Shown piece after piece: positions 1-13,300 of a stretch of DNA of 64,000 nt (positions within the stretch are counted from its first letter, which is position 1; every line of letters starts with the position of its first letter). Made by a program: the position numbers and the translations under genes. Location: positions 1,401,351 to 1,465,350 of the forward strand of contig FN649733.1 in NCBI GenBank assembly GCA_000310025.1. Direction: 5' to 3'. This stretch comes from Ectocarpus siliculosus. Lineage: Eukaryota > Sar > Phaeophyceae > Ectocarpales > Ectocarpaceae. The notes beneath the pieces are model-generated. The model was not told the origin of the DNA, searched no databases, and saw only the letters and a program-made list of their open reading frames with translations.

Positions 1-1077
1 CCCCCCTCCCCCCCCCCCCCGGCCTCCCCCCAACCCCTCATCTCTACGATGGCTGGTGGAGAGGGATACCCTCTTGCCCCATCCAATCCCTTTCCGCCGT
101 TCAATCCGGCTGCGGCCCCTAAAAGGCAGAATGACGCCGCTGCGGATGAACCACCAAAATAAGGTAAAAGGACATCTAGACAGGAGCCACGCGTAACGGT
201 ATACACACAAACACAAAAACAACAATGGTGTCGTCGGAGGAACAACCCTTAACAGCAGAACGGGCACACATCCCGGATTACGAAACATCCCCAAGCACAA
301 GAGCGCGAACTCGCACGCTGAAAAAGCGTCCTCGCCCGCTGAGATGCGGTGAGATTCACAATCGCAGAGCTAACCGCTCCGCATTCACTCCACTTCCCCT
401 CCTATAACCCCCCCCCTCGCCCCCCCCCCCCCCCGTCACCCATCATCCCATGTCCAAACAAGAAAACCATTCATTGAAAGCGTGCCGAGGTCGATTGCCT
501 CGTACATAGGAACATTCGAAGGTTGATCTCGCTGTTCACTCAATCATGCCAGCATCGACCCCTTCCTTGCACTCAACCAACGGCGGTGGCTCCATCGTGC
601 ACAGCGTGAAAGCGCAGCAGCAGGAACACTCTGGTGGAAGTCACTCCCTCCTATTGTACCCAAGTGCGACACAGCGACAGACCCTGCTCGATTCTCCTCC
701 TCCTCCTCCCTCCTCCCCACCTCATTTACAGGCCCACAAAATAAAAATATCGGGACGTTAACAAGGTAAACACGATCCTCAAGGAACACAAGGGCGCCCT
801 TGCAAGCGCGACAAGCAAGTGCGACAACCGTCTCCTAAGCTACGAACACTCCCGGACCCCCACTCCCACTCCCCCCAAAAGACGGCGCGAACACCCACCG
901 TCTACGCAGCCGCCGACCCCCCCCCCCTCCCCCTCCCCGCCCGCGGCCCCGAAACCACCGCAACAAGCAAGTGGCATGACGTCATAGGGAGACGGAGGTG
1001 ACAATGACGGCGGTATGCGACGAACGCTGCGTCCATGAACAGAGGAACAACATGAACCCCCCCCCCTCCCTCCCCGT
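1..1077. other. Left edge, no supportable gene
   Basis: I see no exon with a recognisable protein motif here. The stretch holds several C-runs (near 1-30, 415-435, 918-930 and 1059-1066) and C/T-rich low-complexity sequence. It lies downstream of the DCP2 C-terminal exon, so part of it may be the DCP2 3' UTR. Confidence 0.5.
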
Positions 1078-4000
1078 TTATCCTTGGGTGTCACGGCGCT
1101 CAAGATGTCTAGCACGTCGAACTTGAAGTCGCCAAACACGCCCGCACGGCCGTTCGACGGGGCTCCCGCCGCCGCCGCCGGTGCATCCCAAAGCGACAAC
1201 GCTGGAGCCCCCCCCGCCCCCCTCTGTACAAAGGCTGCTCGGAACAACCTTCTCGGAGCAGCAGCCGCTTCCCGCCGCAGTCGCCGCGGAGCGGACGCTC
1301 GCGGACGTCGCAGCACTGGCGCCGCCGCCGCCGCCGCCGCCGTCGCCGCTCGTTGTGGCATCCGTGCCGGCTCCGGCGGCAGCGGCGGCGTTCGATTTCG
1401 GCTTCGCGGTAGCTCTTCCCTTGTCCTTGCCACGACTCCGGCTCCTGCCTTTCCCAGGTCCGCCCTGAGCATCGCCCGCGGCCGCTGCCTTGCGGCCACC
1501 GCCCGCCGCCCCCTTCGCAGGCTTGCGGTTGTTGTTGTTCCCCGCGGCGGCGGCGGCGCCACGCTGCTTGAGGTGCCCGACCTGGTCTTCGTCTCGCGCC
1601 GGTGGCGCGGCGGCCGCGGAGGCCTGCGCCGACTGCGCGGGGTCTCCGAACTCGTGCGGGTTGCCGTCGTACACGAAGGTGCGCCCCGTGAGCCGCTCGT
1701 TGGCGGCCAGCATCGCCTAAAGAAGACGACGTTCAACACAATACGCGTGGAAGGACGGAAGCGACTGTTCGGTGAACCCGGCGCTACGAGTGGGAACCAA
1801 ACAAAAACTGCGAGGTACACACACACCCGGACCAGCTTCTCCGAAAGAAAAAAAAAAGGCGGGAGAGAACCAACCAACATGGGACATGGGAACCAAAAGG
1901 CCATATGGGATCGTAATCGGCCACTAAATAGCTGGCAAGACAAATCAATCGCGTTGTAGAAGCAAAATTGGACTGAATCGTGCTGTCTCATCCCGTGCAA
2001 AAAATCGTAGGCAGCGTACTCGTGTGCTCCGCCACTAAATGTTCACCTCGAAATCCCAGCCGTCACCACCGCCGTTGCCGTTGGGATCTTCGTCTGCGCC
2101 ACCGAACGTGTCCTGGTTTTTCCGGTCGTACCCCTTGGCCTTCGCGTGATGCCCGCCGCCGCCGCCGCCGCCCCCACCGCGCCGGTTGGGCGCGGAGCAA
2201 GCCCGGACGCCGTCGCCGGCGGCTACGGTCGACGGCGCGTGGTCCTTGATCCGCGCCGCCGTTTCCGCCACCGCCGGCGGCGCCCTTGCTGCCCTTCCTG
2301 CCCTGCTTCTTTGGCGCAGGCGGTGCCATTCGAAGATGCCCCCCCCCCAGTGGGAGACGACGGTTGCGACTGCCCGAGACAGTCGAAATAAATGGGGGGA
2401 ACACAGTGATGAAAACAAGACGGGGGGGGGGGGGGGGGCGCGCGACAACCAACTTCGTCCACTTAAAGCCTGCTGTCTGCGGCCAGCGCGTGTTCGGTAT
2501 CAAAAAAACAAAAAAAGAGGGCCCTCTGACCATGTCATCATATTCCAGCCACAGGCCCTTCGTCACAGCTGGATACTATTGGCCGTAGCGGCATCAGTCA
2601 CGTACATACCCAACGACGGACGAGAGACACACATTTTGATCTATTCCGAAAATAACGTTGGCTGCGCGGGCGGGATGACCTGCGGAAGCTGATCCTGCTT
2701 CTGAGTGAGCTGCCTGGTTTTATGCACTTGCTGCTCACCTGGCTCGTCAACACCGCGGCAGCCGCGGCGTGAGACACGTCGGGCGAAGTTGCCCTCGCCT
2801 TTCTCACCCTGATCAGGCTCTGCGTTCGTGCCTCTGCACGGCACATCGGACAGGCACCGTTCGGTTGTCGCCCGAAAATGGGGAAAAAGAGAAGCGACCG
2901 TTACACTTCCAACGCCAGAACGTGGCAGCAAGATGAAGAATAAAGCGCGATGCTGCTAATAGAGTAGCAGTGTCGTCTGCATCACAACCAATCAATGAAG
3001 GGAAAACACAGCAGTTCCCTGCAGCCAATTGAGTTTCCAAACAGCGCATACATGAACAAATCGCTCTCAACACAAGGATCGCAACATCACACCCACCATC
3101 CACAAGTGCAAACGAAGCATGCACGAAATATCGCTCTCATCGGAACATCACACCCATCATCTACAACTACCACAAGAGCCGCAGGGCAGAGACCGCTCAC
3201 CCGCCGTCGCGCTCTTGGGAGCCCGCACGCCCTTCGTCTTGGCCATCCACCGCCGCAGCCGGGGCACGAAGGGCTCCACTCCGAAGCTGCGCGAGGGCAG
3301 GGCGTCGAGGGGGAACCACTCCACCGCCGATATCTCCTTGCGCACCTGCGGCTCGAACGGGAACGTCTCGTCCACGCCCACGACAATGAACATGGTCGTC
3401 TGCTGCCCGTTCAGGTAGAGGGTGAGGAAATCCTTCTCGTTCGCGCCTCCTCGAGCGTCATAGCCCGTCTCTTCCTGCACCTGTTTTTTTTTTTTTTTCC
3501 CACACGCGTCAAGTGTTAGACTAGTACGGACAGAAGGTACTGGGCAGAGAGAACGGAAAGGTTTTTAGTGTGAAGACAACAAAAACACAAGCAACAGCGG
3601 TTAACAAAACAAAACAACACGCATTAGGGACTGAAATAAATCACGAAAGAAAACCCGACCGAATAACCCATACAACGACAACATATGAGGCGGAAATATC
3701 CGGGAAAAAGCTCCTCTGCTACTACTGCTACGACGTTTTCACCTCTCGAATGGCGGCGTCAATGGCCGGCTCCCCCTGGTTGATCTTCCCCTTCGGCAGC
3801 CCCCGGCTGTTGCCTTTCCAGCACTTGACGAGAACGACGTCGGTCATCGCGGCATTCAAAAGAATGCATCCTGTAGGTTCGGTTCGGGAGCAAACGTGTA
3901 CGTAGCATTAAGTGTGCGACGGTAGGCTAAAAAAAAACATCGCACGCAAGGCGTTCAGCACGCACAACAACGCAGAAGCAGCAGCAGCAGCAGCAGCAGC

Positions 4001-7000
4001 AGCCCAAGTTGCCCTAATCACATGCTTCGGAGTTACACAACATCGCCAAATGACACCTACCCTCTCTTACGCTATTGCTACTCCTTCCGGTGGTGGCAAC
4101 GACGATGACGCAAACATCAAGCTGGGGATTTCGCACCAAACAACGGTTCACAGAGCCGGTAATCTGTGTGACCTGGCCTAACCCGGGCTTTGGATATCCG
4201 CCCACGACATGCATCTCCGCTCAGACACGAAACCAACACGACGCCGGTCTTTTCCGACACACCACAAGCAGTCAGCAGTTACCTCTCAATACCTATGCAT
4301 AGCACATGGCGCCTGCCTGCCTGCCTTTGCTTCACACACAATCGGCAAAAAAAGTAGACAATCCGTTCTCGCGTTAAAATCGGAAGGCAAGCGCCGCAGG
4401 AGGTGCCTCAGGGAGAGGAACCCTTGAGTGTGACCACGGATTGGAGATCCTACACCCCGCAGCAATGCTGTTAGCGCTGATCTAACGCAACGAGAAACAA
4501 AAAAAAGAATCACACAGGCAAGAGAAACCGCAAGCAGCAGTGGTGGATGGATATCCAACAACGGCAACACATGCCGCCCGTACCTGCGGTGGGGATCGTG
4601 CCCTTCCACGATCGGAAATACTCGAACAGCTCGTTGTACTTGCCGCTCAGAGGCCGCAACGCCTCGCAGTGTTCAAACATAAGCTTGGCGAACTCCTGCG
4701 GTGATATTTCACATCGAAACACGATAGAAGGACGGTCAAGCATCAACGACAGATCAGGCAGGCACTCAGGGCTCTGAGGCAAGAAAAAAGACGTCCGCGT
4801 GGATAGCAACCAACAGCAGTTGACTTGGGGGCGAGCTGCACAAAGAGAGCAACGCCTTGTGTCATTAGGAGGTTGTCGGGTATCGATGCCGAAGGGGGGA
4901 AAAAGGGCAGTGTCAGAAATGGCACATGAAGATTAATATTCACACTCGACACAGACAGAACCGGCGAGATTGCGTCCCAGCGCATCACCCGGCGGGTATG
5001 GCAATCAGCAGCAACAACAACCATTGTACAGATACAACAAGAAGACCCACCCCTGCCTCGCGATTACGCATGCACACGAGCACGAACAGGGGGGAGGTTG
5101 AATCTTCGAACACCGCCTTGGACATCAGCAGAAATAGGACCATTTCGGTCTAAAGAGCAGCGTTTGTCCGAGCACCAAAAGTTGCCCCAGTAATCGCCTC
5201 AAGGAAGGCCTGCTTATCATCATCTTCACCTTGAGCTTAAAATGCGGAAGGTGCTTGTGTGCGTCCGCGATAAAATCCTCGTAAAACCACCATGCTTGCT
5301 CCAGCTGGTGCGCGAAACAGGGCACGGGAAACGGAGACGGCAACGAAATATGGTACTGGTAAAAGACTTCCACGCGCCAAGTTTCGGGTACAAGACTGCA
5401 ATATTTCGTACATGCAGTCCGGATGCTTACAAACTACCTAAAATCACTGAAAGACTACCCGTTGAAGACAGTAACCCTAGTTCAAGGCTTGCACGTTTCT
5501 CGTGCCCACTTCAAGAAGTTCACCCGTAACCTGCCTCCTCGCTGTATTTTTCGTCGTCGTGTTCACATACATATTCCACAGCAGCAGCCGTCGTGCATGT
5601 TGTTTATAGGGAGAGTCATCTCGGTTTATTTATTTGCTGCTTGGATGAGCGGTCGGTACTTTCGATTGTATGCATGTGTTCGCACGCTCATCTCTCCGGC
5701 TGAGTGAAAATATTCTCGCAACAAAACTTGCCAGTGGGAAAGCGCCAAGGCAAAGAGTACACACAACGACGAGGCGAATGGGCTGTCGTGTGGAAATCGT
5801 CTTCAAGATAAGGAGAGATAGCATTTCATCTCAAGGACCACAGGAGGAACATGAAAAAAAAAAACTTCACGCGTTGTGTTTAAGTTACTCTTTCAGGGTG
5901 ACCTTGGGGCTGGTGCGTCCAAACGTCCAAACACACATGAAAGGCGGATATAGATTTGACACCCAGAGTAGATGGGACGAAGAAGACAAAATGAAAGTAG
6001 GATCACTTTTTAGTGTCACCTGCCCCTGGTTTAGTTTTAATGCTTACGCTACAATAAAGATGCAGTAACAGCTGTTGGCAACGGACATTAGAATACTCAG
6101 AAGTAGAGGTAAATGCACCGAGCGGAGACCGGAACGGTTTCTAACGTCAAGATAAAAAACAACATCCGTTGCCGTACCTGGAAAAAAAGGCGATCCGCCG
6201 AGCTAAGCTCAGCCTCTGGGAGGTTGAGCACGAATCGGACCTGTGGCGAATAAAACCGGGTGCATGCATGGCAGGGAAGGAGGCGCGCGAGCGCGTGGGG
6301 TTCGGTAAACAAGTTCTAGTGTTTATCCATGATGGTCAGTCGTCATCAAACACAGGCGACCTCCGTTCGCGATTTGGGTGATCTAAGAGCGACCGCCTGT
6401 GTAGATTTTTCACACCCTGGGACAATATTTTTCACTCTTTTTGTGTGTAGGGGGCGCGCGTCAAGTCTTTGGTCTGTGATACCGACCGACCGCTGAAGAC
6501 GTACTGCTTGCTCTGTTCAGATAACGAGAGTTGTCTTGCCGCCCTCTCTCTCTCTCTCCCGTCGACAGCTCAACAGCAGTTTGCAAGGAGAGGTACAGAC
6601 AGAATCCCTATCCGCCCGTCTCATCACAGCAACCCCCCGACAGAAGTCAGAGCGCGAGGAAAGCAGTGCCGATACGTAACACCGCCGCGGGAAGCACCAA
6701 AAGGCTATTTACAGTAGCGTCAGGCGATCCTGGGGTCAAAAACCAAAAGGCGCCGGCCACTACTATGCGGTCGGTTATTCAAGGCATCATTTATGGATCA
6801 GCGTGGTTGAAGTAACGGCTGTTTCTGTTCGGACCCCTTCGCAAAGAGAATAGAGATTAACACACATTTACATACCCCATTAATCAGGGCAGCCGTCTTC
6901 CAACGAAGCCGGCAGCTGGTGGAACATTAACATTCAGCGAGAAGAACGTAGCGTAAAACCACAGAACCCTGCCACTCGTATTCCCTGCCAGGCGGTACGC

Positions 7001-7544
7001 ATACTAGTCTTACATGATATGCATACGGTCGGTGCCGAGGGTGCATCATAGAACGCGACAAATATTCTCCCTCATGAACAACCAGAGCGGGTCCGGTACG
7101 CATGTCTAATCCATTGACTCAACAGACGACGGTCACGTTGTCAACGAACCTAATGACGGAGAAACTAAATACATTTCGGGTGACTGACGGGTGACGCGCG
7201 TTTTTTTTTTTCCGCCTGCTGGTTTTGCCGCTGCTGCTGTGTTTATCGAGGCATGAGGTCTCGTTGAAGCACTTGTTTCTTTCACCTGCACGTCATCCAG
7301 GGCGTCCTCCAGCGTGGGCACGCACACCTTCGCCGCCACCTTCACCGGGCTGCGCGGGGGAAGCTGCTCCTTCGGCGGCGGCGGCGGCGGCGGCTGCTGC
7401 TGCTGTTCGGCTTGAAGCAGCTCGCAGGAGCGCGCCGGCACCGCTATCGAAGCCGAAGCTGATCGCGCTTGCCGCTGCTGCTGCTGTAGCAAGGGGGTCC
7501 CCAATTTTTCATCGCGCACGTCGGCAAGACAATGTTGTAGAATT

Positions 7545-7575
<31 letters not shown>

Positions 7576-7594
7576 CGGGGCGTGATTGAGGCAT
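1078..7594 (-). CDS. DCP2: mRNA-decapping enzyme Dcp2 (Nudix hydrolase), nine exons seen
   Basis: Dcp2 removes the m7GDP cap from mRNA in the cytoplasm, with Dcp1 as activator. Exons on the minus strand are: about 7286-7594 (Q/P-rich, ending PTLEDALDDVQ), 6178-6240 (VRFVLNLPEAELSSADRLFF), 5230-5304 (LEQAWWFYEDFIAD), 4584-4695 (EFAKLMFEHC...KGTIPTAG), 3743-3870, 3201-3480, 2739-2819, 2047-2369 and 1078-1716. The 6178-4695 exons form the Dcp2 regulatory (box A) domain, including the WFYEDF core. The Nudix box is complete (GKINQGE, seven residues, then REVQEETGY) and is split by an intron between RE and VQEE. All exon phases agree from 7286 down to 1716. The C-terminal half is G/A-rich and probably disordered. 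The final exon changes frame near 1209-1226 (see findings). The true start is unresolved: the ATG at 7594 would give an odd hydrophobic leader encoded by a CAAG repeat, so another 5' exon is likely. Confidence 0.85.
3512..3590 (+). repeat. Dispersed repeat, copy 1
   Basis: This stretch in a DCP2 intron resembles 57412-57500: both run through AGTACGGACA, GTACTGGG, AGAGAGA and GTGAAGACAACAA in the same order. A third, weaker copy lies at 6103-6165. No coding capacity is seen. It may be a remnant of a short mobile element. Confidence 0.55.
3977..4003 (+). repeat. (CAG)n microsatellite
   Basis: About nine CAG/GCA units lie within a DCP2 intron. Confidence 0.9.
4376..4450 (+). repeat. Dispersed repeat, second family, copy 1
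   Basis: The order GGAAGGCAAG, CCGCAGGAGG, GCCTCAGGGAG, GGAACCCTT, ACACGG-like and TTGGAG is repeated at 27897-27985 in the same orientation. It lies in a DCP2 intron. No terminal repeats or open frame are seen. Confidence 0.5.
6103..6165 (+). repeat. Dispersed repeat, weak copy of the 3512 family
   Basis: It shares CGGAACGGTTT and the following A-rich CAAC end with 3512-3590 and 57412-57500. It sits next to DCP2 exon 2. The match is shorter and more diverged than the other two. Confidence 0.35.
7546..7575 (+). repeat. (CAAG)n microsatellite
   Basis: About seven CAAG units. On the minus strand they would encode repeating LACL just before the DCP2 Q-rich exon, which argues against translation from the nearby ATG at 7594. 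Confidence 0.9.
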
Positions 7595-8187
7595 GACGGA
7601 GACACATGTGTTCCTCGGGGGACCGGGGCATGTTTTTGGGGGCATCTTGTGTTGCGTATGTGGGAACAAAAAAAAGCCAGCAGCTGAGGGGATGCACCAT
7701 GCGCCAAGCAATGCTGCAACCAAACACAGCGGCAAGCCTCCCGTGTGATGCGACCTGCGCGGTCGGGTTGGACGGTGGGCGGTGGGGGAAGTGCGCCGCA
7801 ACAGCGCGGAGCGGGAACTGCGGGCTCGCTGACTTTATAATCGGACAATCATCAGCAGCGGCACCCAGAATGGGCGGGGTGTCTCAATTTATTGTTTCGC
7901 AATCAATCAACCGGAGTGGGCGGAGCCCCGGCGCACCTGGTGGCTCTGACCCACCGCTGAAGCGCCCTTCTTTCTTCGAACGGTGGCCTTGCTATGCCCG
8001 CCTCCTCCTCCTCCTCCTCCTACTGCCCCCGCCACCGGTGACGGCTGCTTGTAGGCTTCATCCATATAAACGGGGTGCTGATGAGGAGCCAGCTTGACAC
8101 ACTTGCTCTTGTTCGTCTCCTGTCTCCTCCCTCTCCTCCCTCTCCTCCCCCCCACACAAACTCGATCTTCTCTCTCTCCTTCCCGTC

Positions 8188-8199
<12 letters not shown>

Positions 8200-8253
<54 letters not shown>
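8200..8253 (+). repeat. (CT)n microsatellite
   Basis: Roughly 27 uninterrupted CT dinucleotides, preceded by about 100 bases of C/T-rich sequence. Confidence 0.95.
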
Positions 8254-8257
<4 letters not shown>

Positions 8258-9224
8258 TTTCTTCCTTGTTCTCTTGGCCTCTCTTTCTCCTACCCTCGAA
8301 GGCTCACACGTAATATCTATGAGCTTGTTGGGGAGGGTGCAGCGCCCGGGAGCAGATCGATGGAGGCATAATCACAGGGGGGGATGAGTTGCAATCCTCC
8401 CCGGGAACCGTTCCAGGACGGTTCCATGGATTGTTCCGCACGGCAGCCGGGGTAGTGTTGTAGGTATAAGAGAGATTTGAGCACCACTCGGCCTCGCACA
8501 TCAACTGGATATGATTATGTCTATTCATATCTATGCATCATCATTGCAGCGGCAGTCTGAGCAACACTGATGATCCCCACCGATATAAATAGAGAGGTGC
8601 TTGTGGAAAGTCTGACGGTTATAGATTTCGGCGTCTGTAGGGAACAATCGCTTCAAACCATGCCACCACCCACGAGCAACACTCTTGCAAGTCCAGGCAA
8701 GAAAGACTCTTCGACGTTTGTCTACCGACAGCGGAGCACCCTGGGGACGCCTTTCCCAGCCGATCAAAAAGACAAAGAAGGAACTCATTACATTTAACCC
8801 CACCCCTTCACCCCCCCCCAGTGTTGGCCATCGGGGTTGGGTTTTCGTCGCTGCTTGGCAGTGATGTTGTAAAACAAGCCGATTCACTTCGTGAGCTCGG
8901 CAACCAGGTTACCGCCTTTTTTTTTTTGCCTTTTTTTTTTTTTGCGGTAACGATGAATGGTGGTCTAGTAGATTATATTGTGTGGGGTCGAGAACCCTCA
9001 CTCCGCGCAAAGGGGATAATCGCACGTTGTGTTAAATTGGTCAAACACCCTCGAGGCAGTTACACAGAGCTTACAACTGTCTCTGGAAGTTAAAGCACCA
9101 GAAAATAAATTAAGTCGTACGCAGCTGTCGTCCGTACGCAAGGAAGTAACCACAAGATGCCGACCACCCTTAGCAGGATGCAGCGCACCCTTCATGCGAC
9201 TCGCCGAATACCTCACGGCGCTTT

Positions 9225-9350
9225 GCGCTTGGTGATGTGAGAGCCTGGTTCGGTGAGAACCCGGCGTGCTCCGTCCCGGCTTTGTAGGGATGCGAGGTCA
9301 ATGGTCTCACGACTACGGCATGGACGACTATGAGTACACCCCCCCCCCCC
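9225..9350 (+). mobile_element. SINE copy A, poly-C tail
   Basis: The body runs GCGCTTGGTGATGTGAGAGC ... CCGTCCCGGCTTTGTAGGGA, then the 3' tail GGTCAATGGTCTCACGACTA ... GAGTACA and a C-run. Copies B (14606-14750), C (26512-26612) and a gap-truncated copy D (33047) share this order. The last 50 bases also match the 3' end of the LINE at 19360-20710. I see no convincing tRNA-type box A and B pair, so the origin of the head is open. Confidence 0.75.
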
Positions 9351-10361
9351 TTCACAAGAGAGGCAAGACCACCCTACGGACAACAGGCGTGCATATATTA
9401 TATTTTGTGACGGGAAAGGATCCATGCGGACATATGTAAAGCGCAGGAAAAACCGATCCGTAGAAACGCTCCGAGAACCATGGGGCACTCGGGAGACCAC
9501 TGATGGGTACACGGATCGCAAACGAATCCATTGCTGGCTTGAGTGGGCAGACCACTCTCCTCCTGGCACCCACACTCTTTCTGCTTGCCACAAAATACCA
9601 ACAATGGAGAAAACCGGCCTGCCCTTCTGCAGTGGGATAAACCCCCCGACAGAATTCTGCCAGATCAAGAGTTTCTGCGTCAAATCGGAACCCGAAACAT
9701 CGCTGGTGGTGTCGCTGCCGATGGTGGCAACGGTGGTCCACCACAAAAGGATCCGTCAACGGTTACCCACTCTTTGTGGTAGTGTGTGAGCGAACCTCCC
9801 CCCGTGCGCGCCCCTGCCCCCGCCCCACAAGCAGCCTGAGTCTAGGCAGGTCAGGCAGACCTGAAGACACAGCAGAGACATTGTAAAATAGTGGTGACAG
9901 GTGCCTTCGCTTTCGAACATTCGAGACTCGTTCTTGACGAGAGCGGGTATACTATTGCAGATAATAATACTTCTATTGAACACCTGTGGTAGATAGCCCG
10001 CCGAAGCCGTCACCAGCCCAGCATCTTCGCACGAAGGTCCGAACAAGAAGAAAACAGGCATCAGAACAATGAGCAACAGAAGAGAAGGGAACGCCGTCCG
10101 TGTGGGACATTGCTACAACGCGAAACAAGTCGGAAATAAGATTATTATACGCTCATTCAACGCAAAGCCTCCCTTTCCAACAAGGACTACGACCCTCACA
10201 CACGACTCGCCAACCCCGTGCCGTCCACAGCAACAACACCAAGCCGCTGATGTGGCCAGCAAAAGACAAACCGCCGCGCGCCCATCCCAGGTCGAGACAA
10301 GGTCGCGTTGCACCACCGATGATCAACCTCAACCAAGTCCTACAACCCTTAACCTGGGGTC

Positions 10362-13300
10362 TCATCCCGCCGACACGACGCGCATTTCGTGTTCGGTGGT
10401 GACGAAAAACATGATGACCCCGTCGAAGCAGCACTCGTACAGCTCGTCGCTCGCAAGGCCGCGGCCCTGGTGCACGCTGCGTACGTCCTGCACTAGCACC
10501 TGACGTTTTACATCCACATTCATTCGAGGAAAAAAAACGGCACGGAGGGAGGGAGGACAAGTGGGTGGTTGTTCTCGGTTTCGCGTGAGAAAAATCGCGC
10601 AAGAAACAACTACGTAAGAAAATATTATCATCGTGGCATTCATCAAGGAATGAGTCATCCTTGACTTTTTGCAGTTCTTGGGGATTTCATAACTGTGTGT
10701 ATGTGCATCGTTTGGTAAATACTTGGTCGTTTGACTACTCTGTCTTTGGTCCCCCTCTCTCCCTCCAGGGGCGAGCTTTACAGTCGTAAAGTCTTCGCCT
10801 TTTCTCACATCTCTTTCAGGGACAAATCTGAGGTTACACATCGCAATTTTTTTTTTTGTGGAAAGCCTGCGCCTTTTCTCACACCCTTTCAGGCATACAT
10901 CCTAGAACACACAATCGCAAAAAAGAAAAAAAAATGCGCACCTCGCTGACGGCGGCCTTGAAAGATTCGATATCTCCGTAGAACTTGCTCTTGCTCTTTC
11001 GCGCCTCCTCCCCGACGCACTTGGACAGCCCCTCGCACGCCTCCTCCGTGAAGACGACCCTCCGGAGACACGGGTCGTCCTCCACCCACTCGGGAACGCG
11101 CATGTTTCGCGGGACGTCGTGCGGGACTACCGGCTTGATGTCTATGATCTGCGGGCCCCCCCCGAGACACACGATTCATGCGAAGAGGTTGGGTGGCTGG
11201 TACGCGAGAGGTGAACTAACCATCGTTGTGTGCTTTGTGATGACCTGTTGTGTCGGAAGCAAGCGAAAGCTTGTGTGCAACAAAAACAAGGGGTGTGTTC
11301 GGGGAATGCAAGGATACGACTAAAAAAAATAGGTGTTTGTGTGCGGGGAGGCGAAAAATGTTATTCGAGCGAAGCGAGATTTCTAAGCTTGCCTGAGAAG
11401 ACAGCGCAATATAGGCCCCATGCAGAAAAAAGAGTTTGTACAGTTTGTTCGCTTAATCTAGGTTTTAGAGCACATGACTTGATTTTAGACTACAGGGGGT
11501 CAGCAGATGCCCTCTTTTTTTTTCGGAGCACACTTTCAGCGGATTGCAGCAGAGAACACACGCACTGCGGGCGACACCACACAGCAGACAACACACGCAC
11601 AGCAGACAGCGTACGCATAACAGGCGACACAAACGCACAGCGGGCGACAGCATCTGGGCTCGATGCCGCTGGACTCTCTGTGGTGTGATGAGGCTATGTT
11701 TTGCTCTGTCGCGCATGTTTTTTTTTTACCGCCGCGTGCAACTGCCAGCAATGTGAGCACAGCACCACATTAGTTCTCGAAACCTAGGACGCCGATCGCC
11801 ATCGTACCACTTCGAGCGTGTGCTCCATTGCGGTGTCTCTGGGCGTGATAGTTGTGTTGGGCATGGGTGCTGCATGTGGCGAGAGCATCGTGGCGATGTG
11901 AAATCCGGTTTGGCTTTTTCGCCTGGCGATGCGGCCCGATTGCCCGGGCCAAGAAAAACGATTTGGATTCCACGCCGCCACGAAGGTCTTCCCACACACA
12001 GCACCCATGCCTAACACAACTGTCACGCCCCGAGATATCGCAATGGAGCACACGCTTGAAGTGGTGTCATGACGATTGGTGCGCTAGGTGACAAGAACTG
12101 ACTTGTGTCCTGCTGTTTCGCTGGCAGTTGGAGAAACACCGAACAAAAAGAGAGGGAACAGGGAGTTCAGCCCTAGTTTGCGGGGGGTATGATGACCACG
12201 AAAGCAGGATGTGAACGGGGGGGGGGTAACCGGTAGGTGAAAGTTATCGTTACCACAGCTCTCACAACCAGCACAGCAGGTAGTTGATATGTGCGTGGTG
12301 TTTGCACTCTGTTTCCGCCCGTGGACGCACACGTCTGCTGACAATTTCATCTATATCAGCTGTCGCTCGTTGTAGCGACAGCTAGGATATCTTTGGCCCA
12401 GGGGCGACGGGCGTGTTGGGGGGGGGGGGGGACTCCGGGTTTCCACATGATCGGGAAGGGATCGCAAACGAAGGCTGGTTGATAGGGTGGGAACGGTTGA
12501 CAACGTCGTCAGGAATGCCAAGCATGCTGCAAGGGAAACGACTCTCACGCCCAGCTTGCAAAATGTACCACATCGTCCCCGGCATGATGGCATCGTCACA
12601 AAAAAAAACTTCGAGGATCGAAAATAATAGGGGATACAATACAACAGGGGTGGAAGGACGAATGACCACTCCAAAACACGGGAGGTCGTTCGGGTCGGCC
12701 TTCGAGAGTAGACGGAGCAAGCAAAGCTAAGGAGGGAGGGACGTACCGGTGTGCCATCGACCAGGTCGACGCCGCTGACGGTGATGCTGTTGGTCTTCAA
12801 GTCAACCCCGTCTAGCTAAAGACAAGGCCCGTTGACAAGACCGATAGACCCCCGATCGAGCAGTTCCGAGAGAACGCGAAGTCGGTGGAGGGAGACCGGA
12901 GGAAAGCAACGGGACCCATGGGATGATCAGATCAAATGGGGTTGACGGTAAACCGTCAAACGACACGGGTTGTAAGACGGCAATAGTCGCACATGGAACG
13001 CAGAACGTGGGGTGTGGGAGGCGAAGCAAGATCCCCTCCCAAAGTGGTCGGACGACATGATGATGCACGATACCCGAGCAATCCGTAGTAAAAAAAGTGG
13101 CGGCACACAGCGAAGTGTTGAGGGGTCGAAGCGACAAAAGCAGCGGCCACATCGATAGGCACACACACGCGCTCGGGGAGGCGTGTGCACGCCAGCTGCA
13201 GCAATTGAAACATTTGGCGTGATAGTTTCGGGCAAGTAAATGGTCGTACTCATTCATGGGCGCGACGGCATCAGAACAAGTCTAGGGGGGGCTGTCTACT

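Larger units (their letters stand above)
7595..10361. other. Intergenic region, DCP2 to TrmO, no supportable gene
   Basis: No exon with a recognisable motif was found on either strand. The stretch holds a long CT microsatellite, one SINE and several homopolymer runs (T near 8921-8944, C near 8812-8820). An open frame of about 120 codons at 9424-9789 (plus) has no motif I recognise and could be a remnant of a mobile element. The DCP2 5' exon or promoter probably lies at the left end. Confidence 0.45.

Noticed and set aside
1084-1959. A 291-codon plus-strand frame, rich in R, A and G
   Set aside because: It is the complement of the DCP2 C-terminal exon in GC-rich sequence. The minus strand has splice sites and Dcp2-like motifs.
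8075-8387. Serine/leucine-rich frames over the CT repeat
   Set aside because: These are translations of a CT microsatellite and open in several frames simply because the repeat has no stops. The same applies near 38.3, 43.9 and 57.1 kb.
9213-9789. Overlapping open frames of 177 (minus) and 121 (plus) codons
   Set aside because: Neither has a recognisable motif or convincing splice partners, and part of the minus frame runs through SINE A.
11770-12091. Similar short peptides readable on both strands
   Set aside because: This is a consequence of the palindrome at 11757-12118, not of coding sequence.
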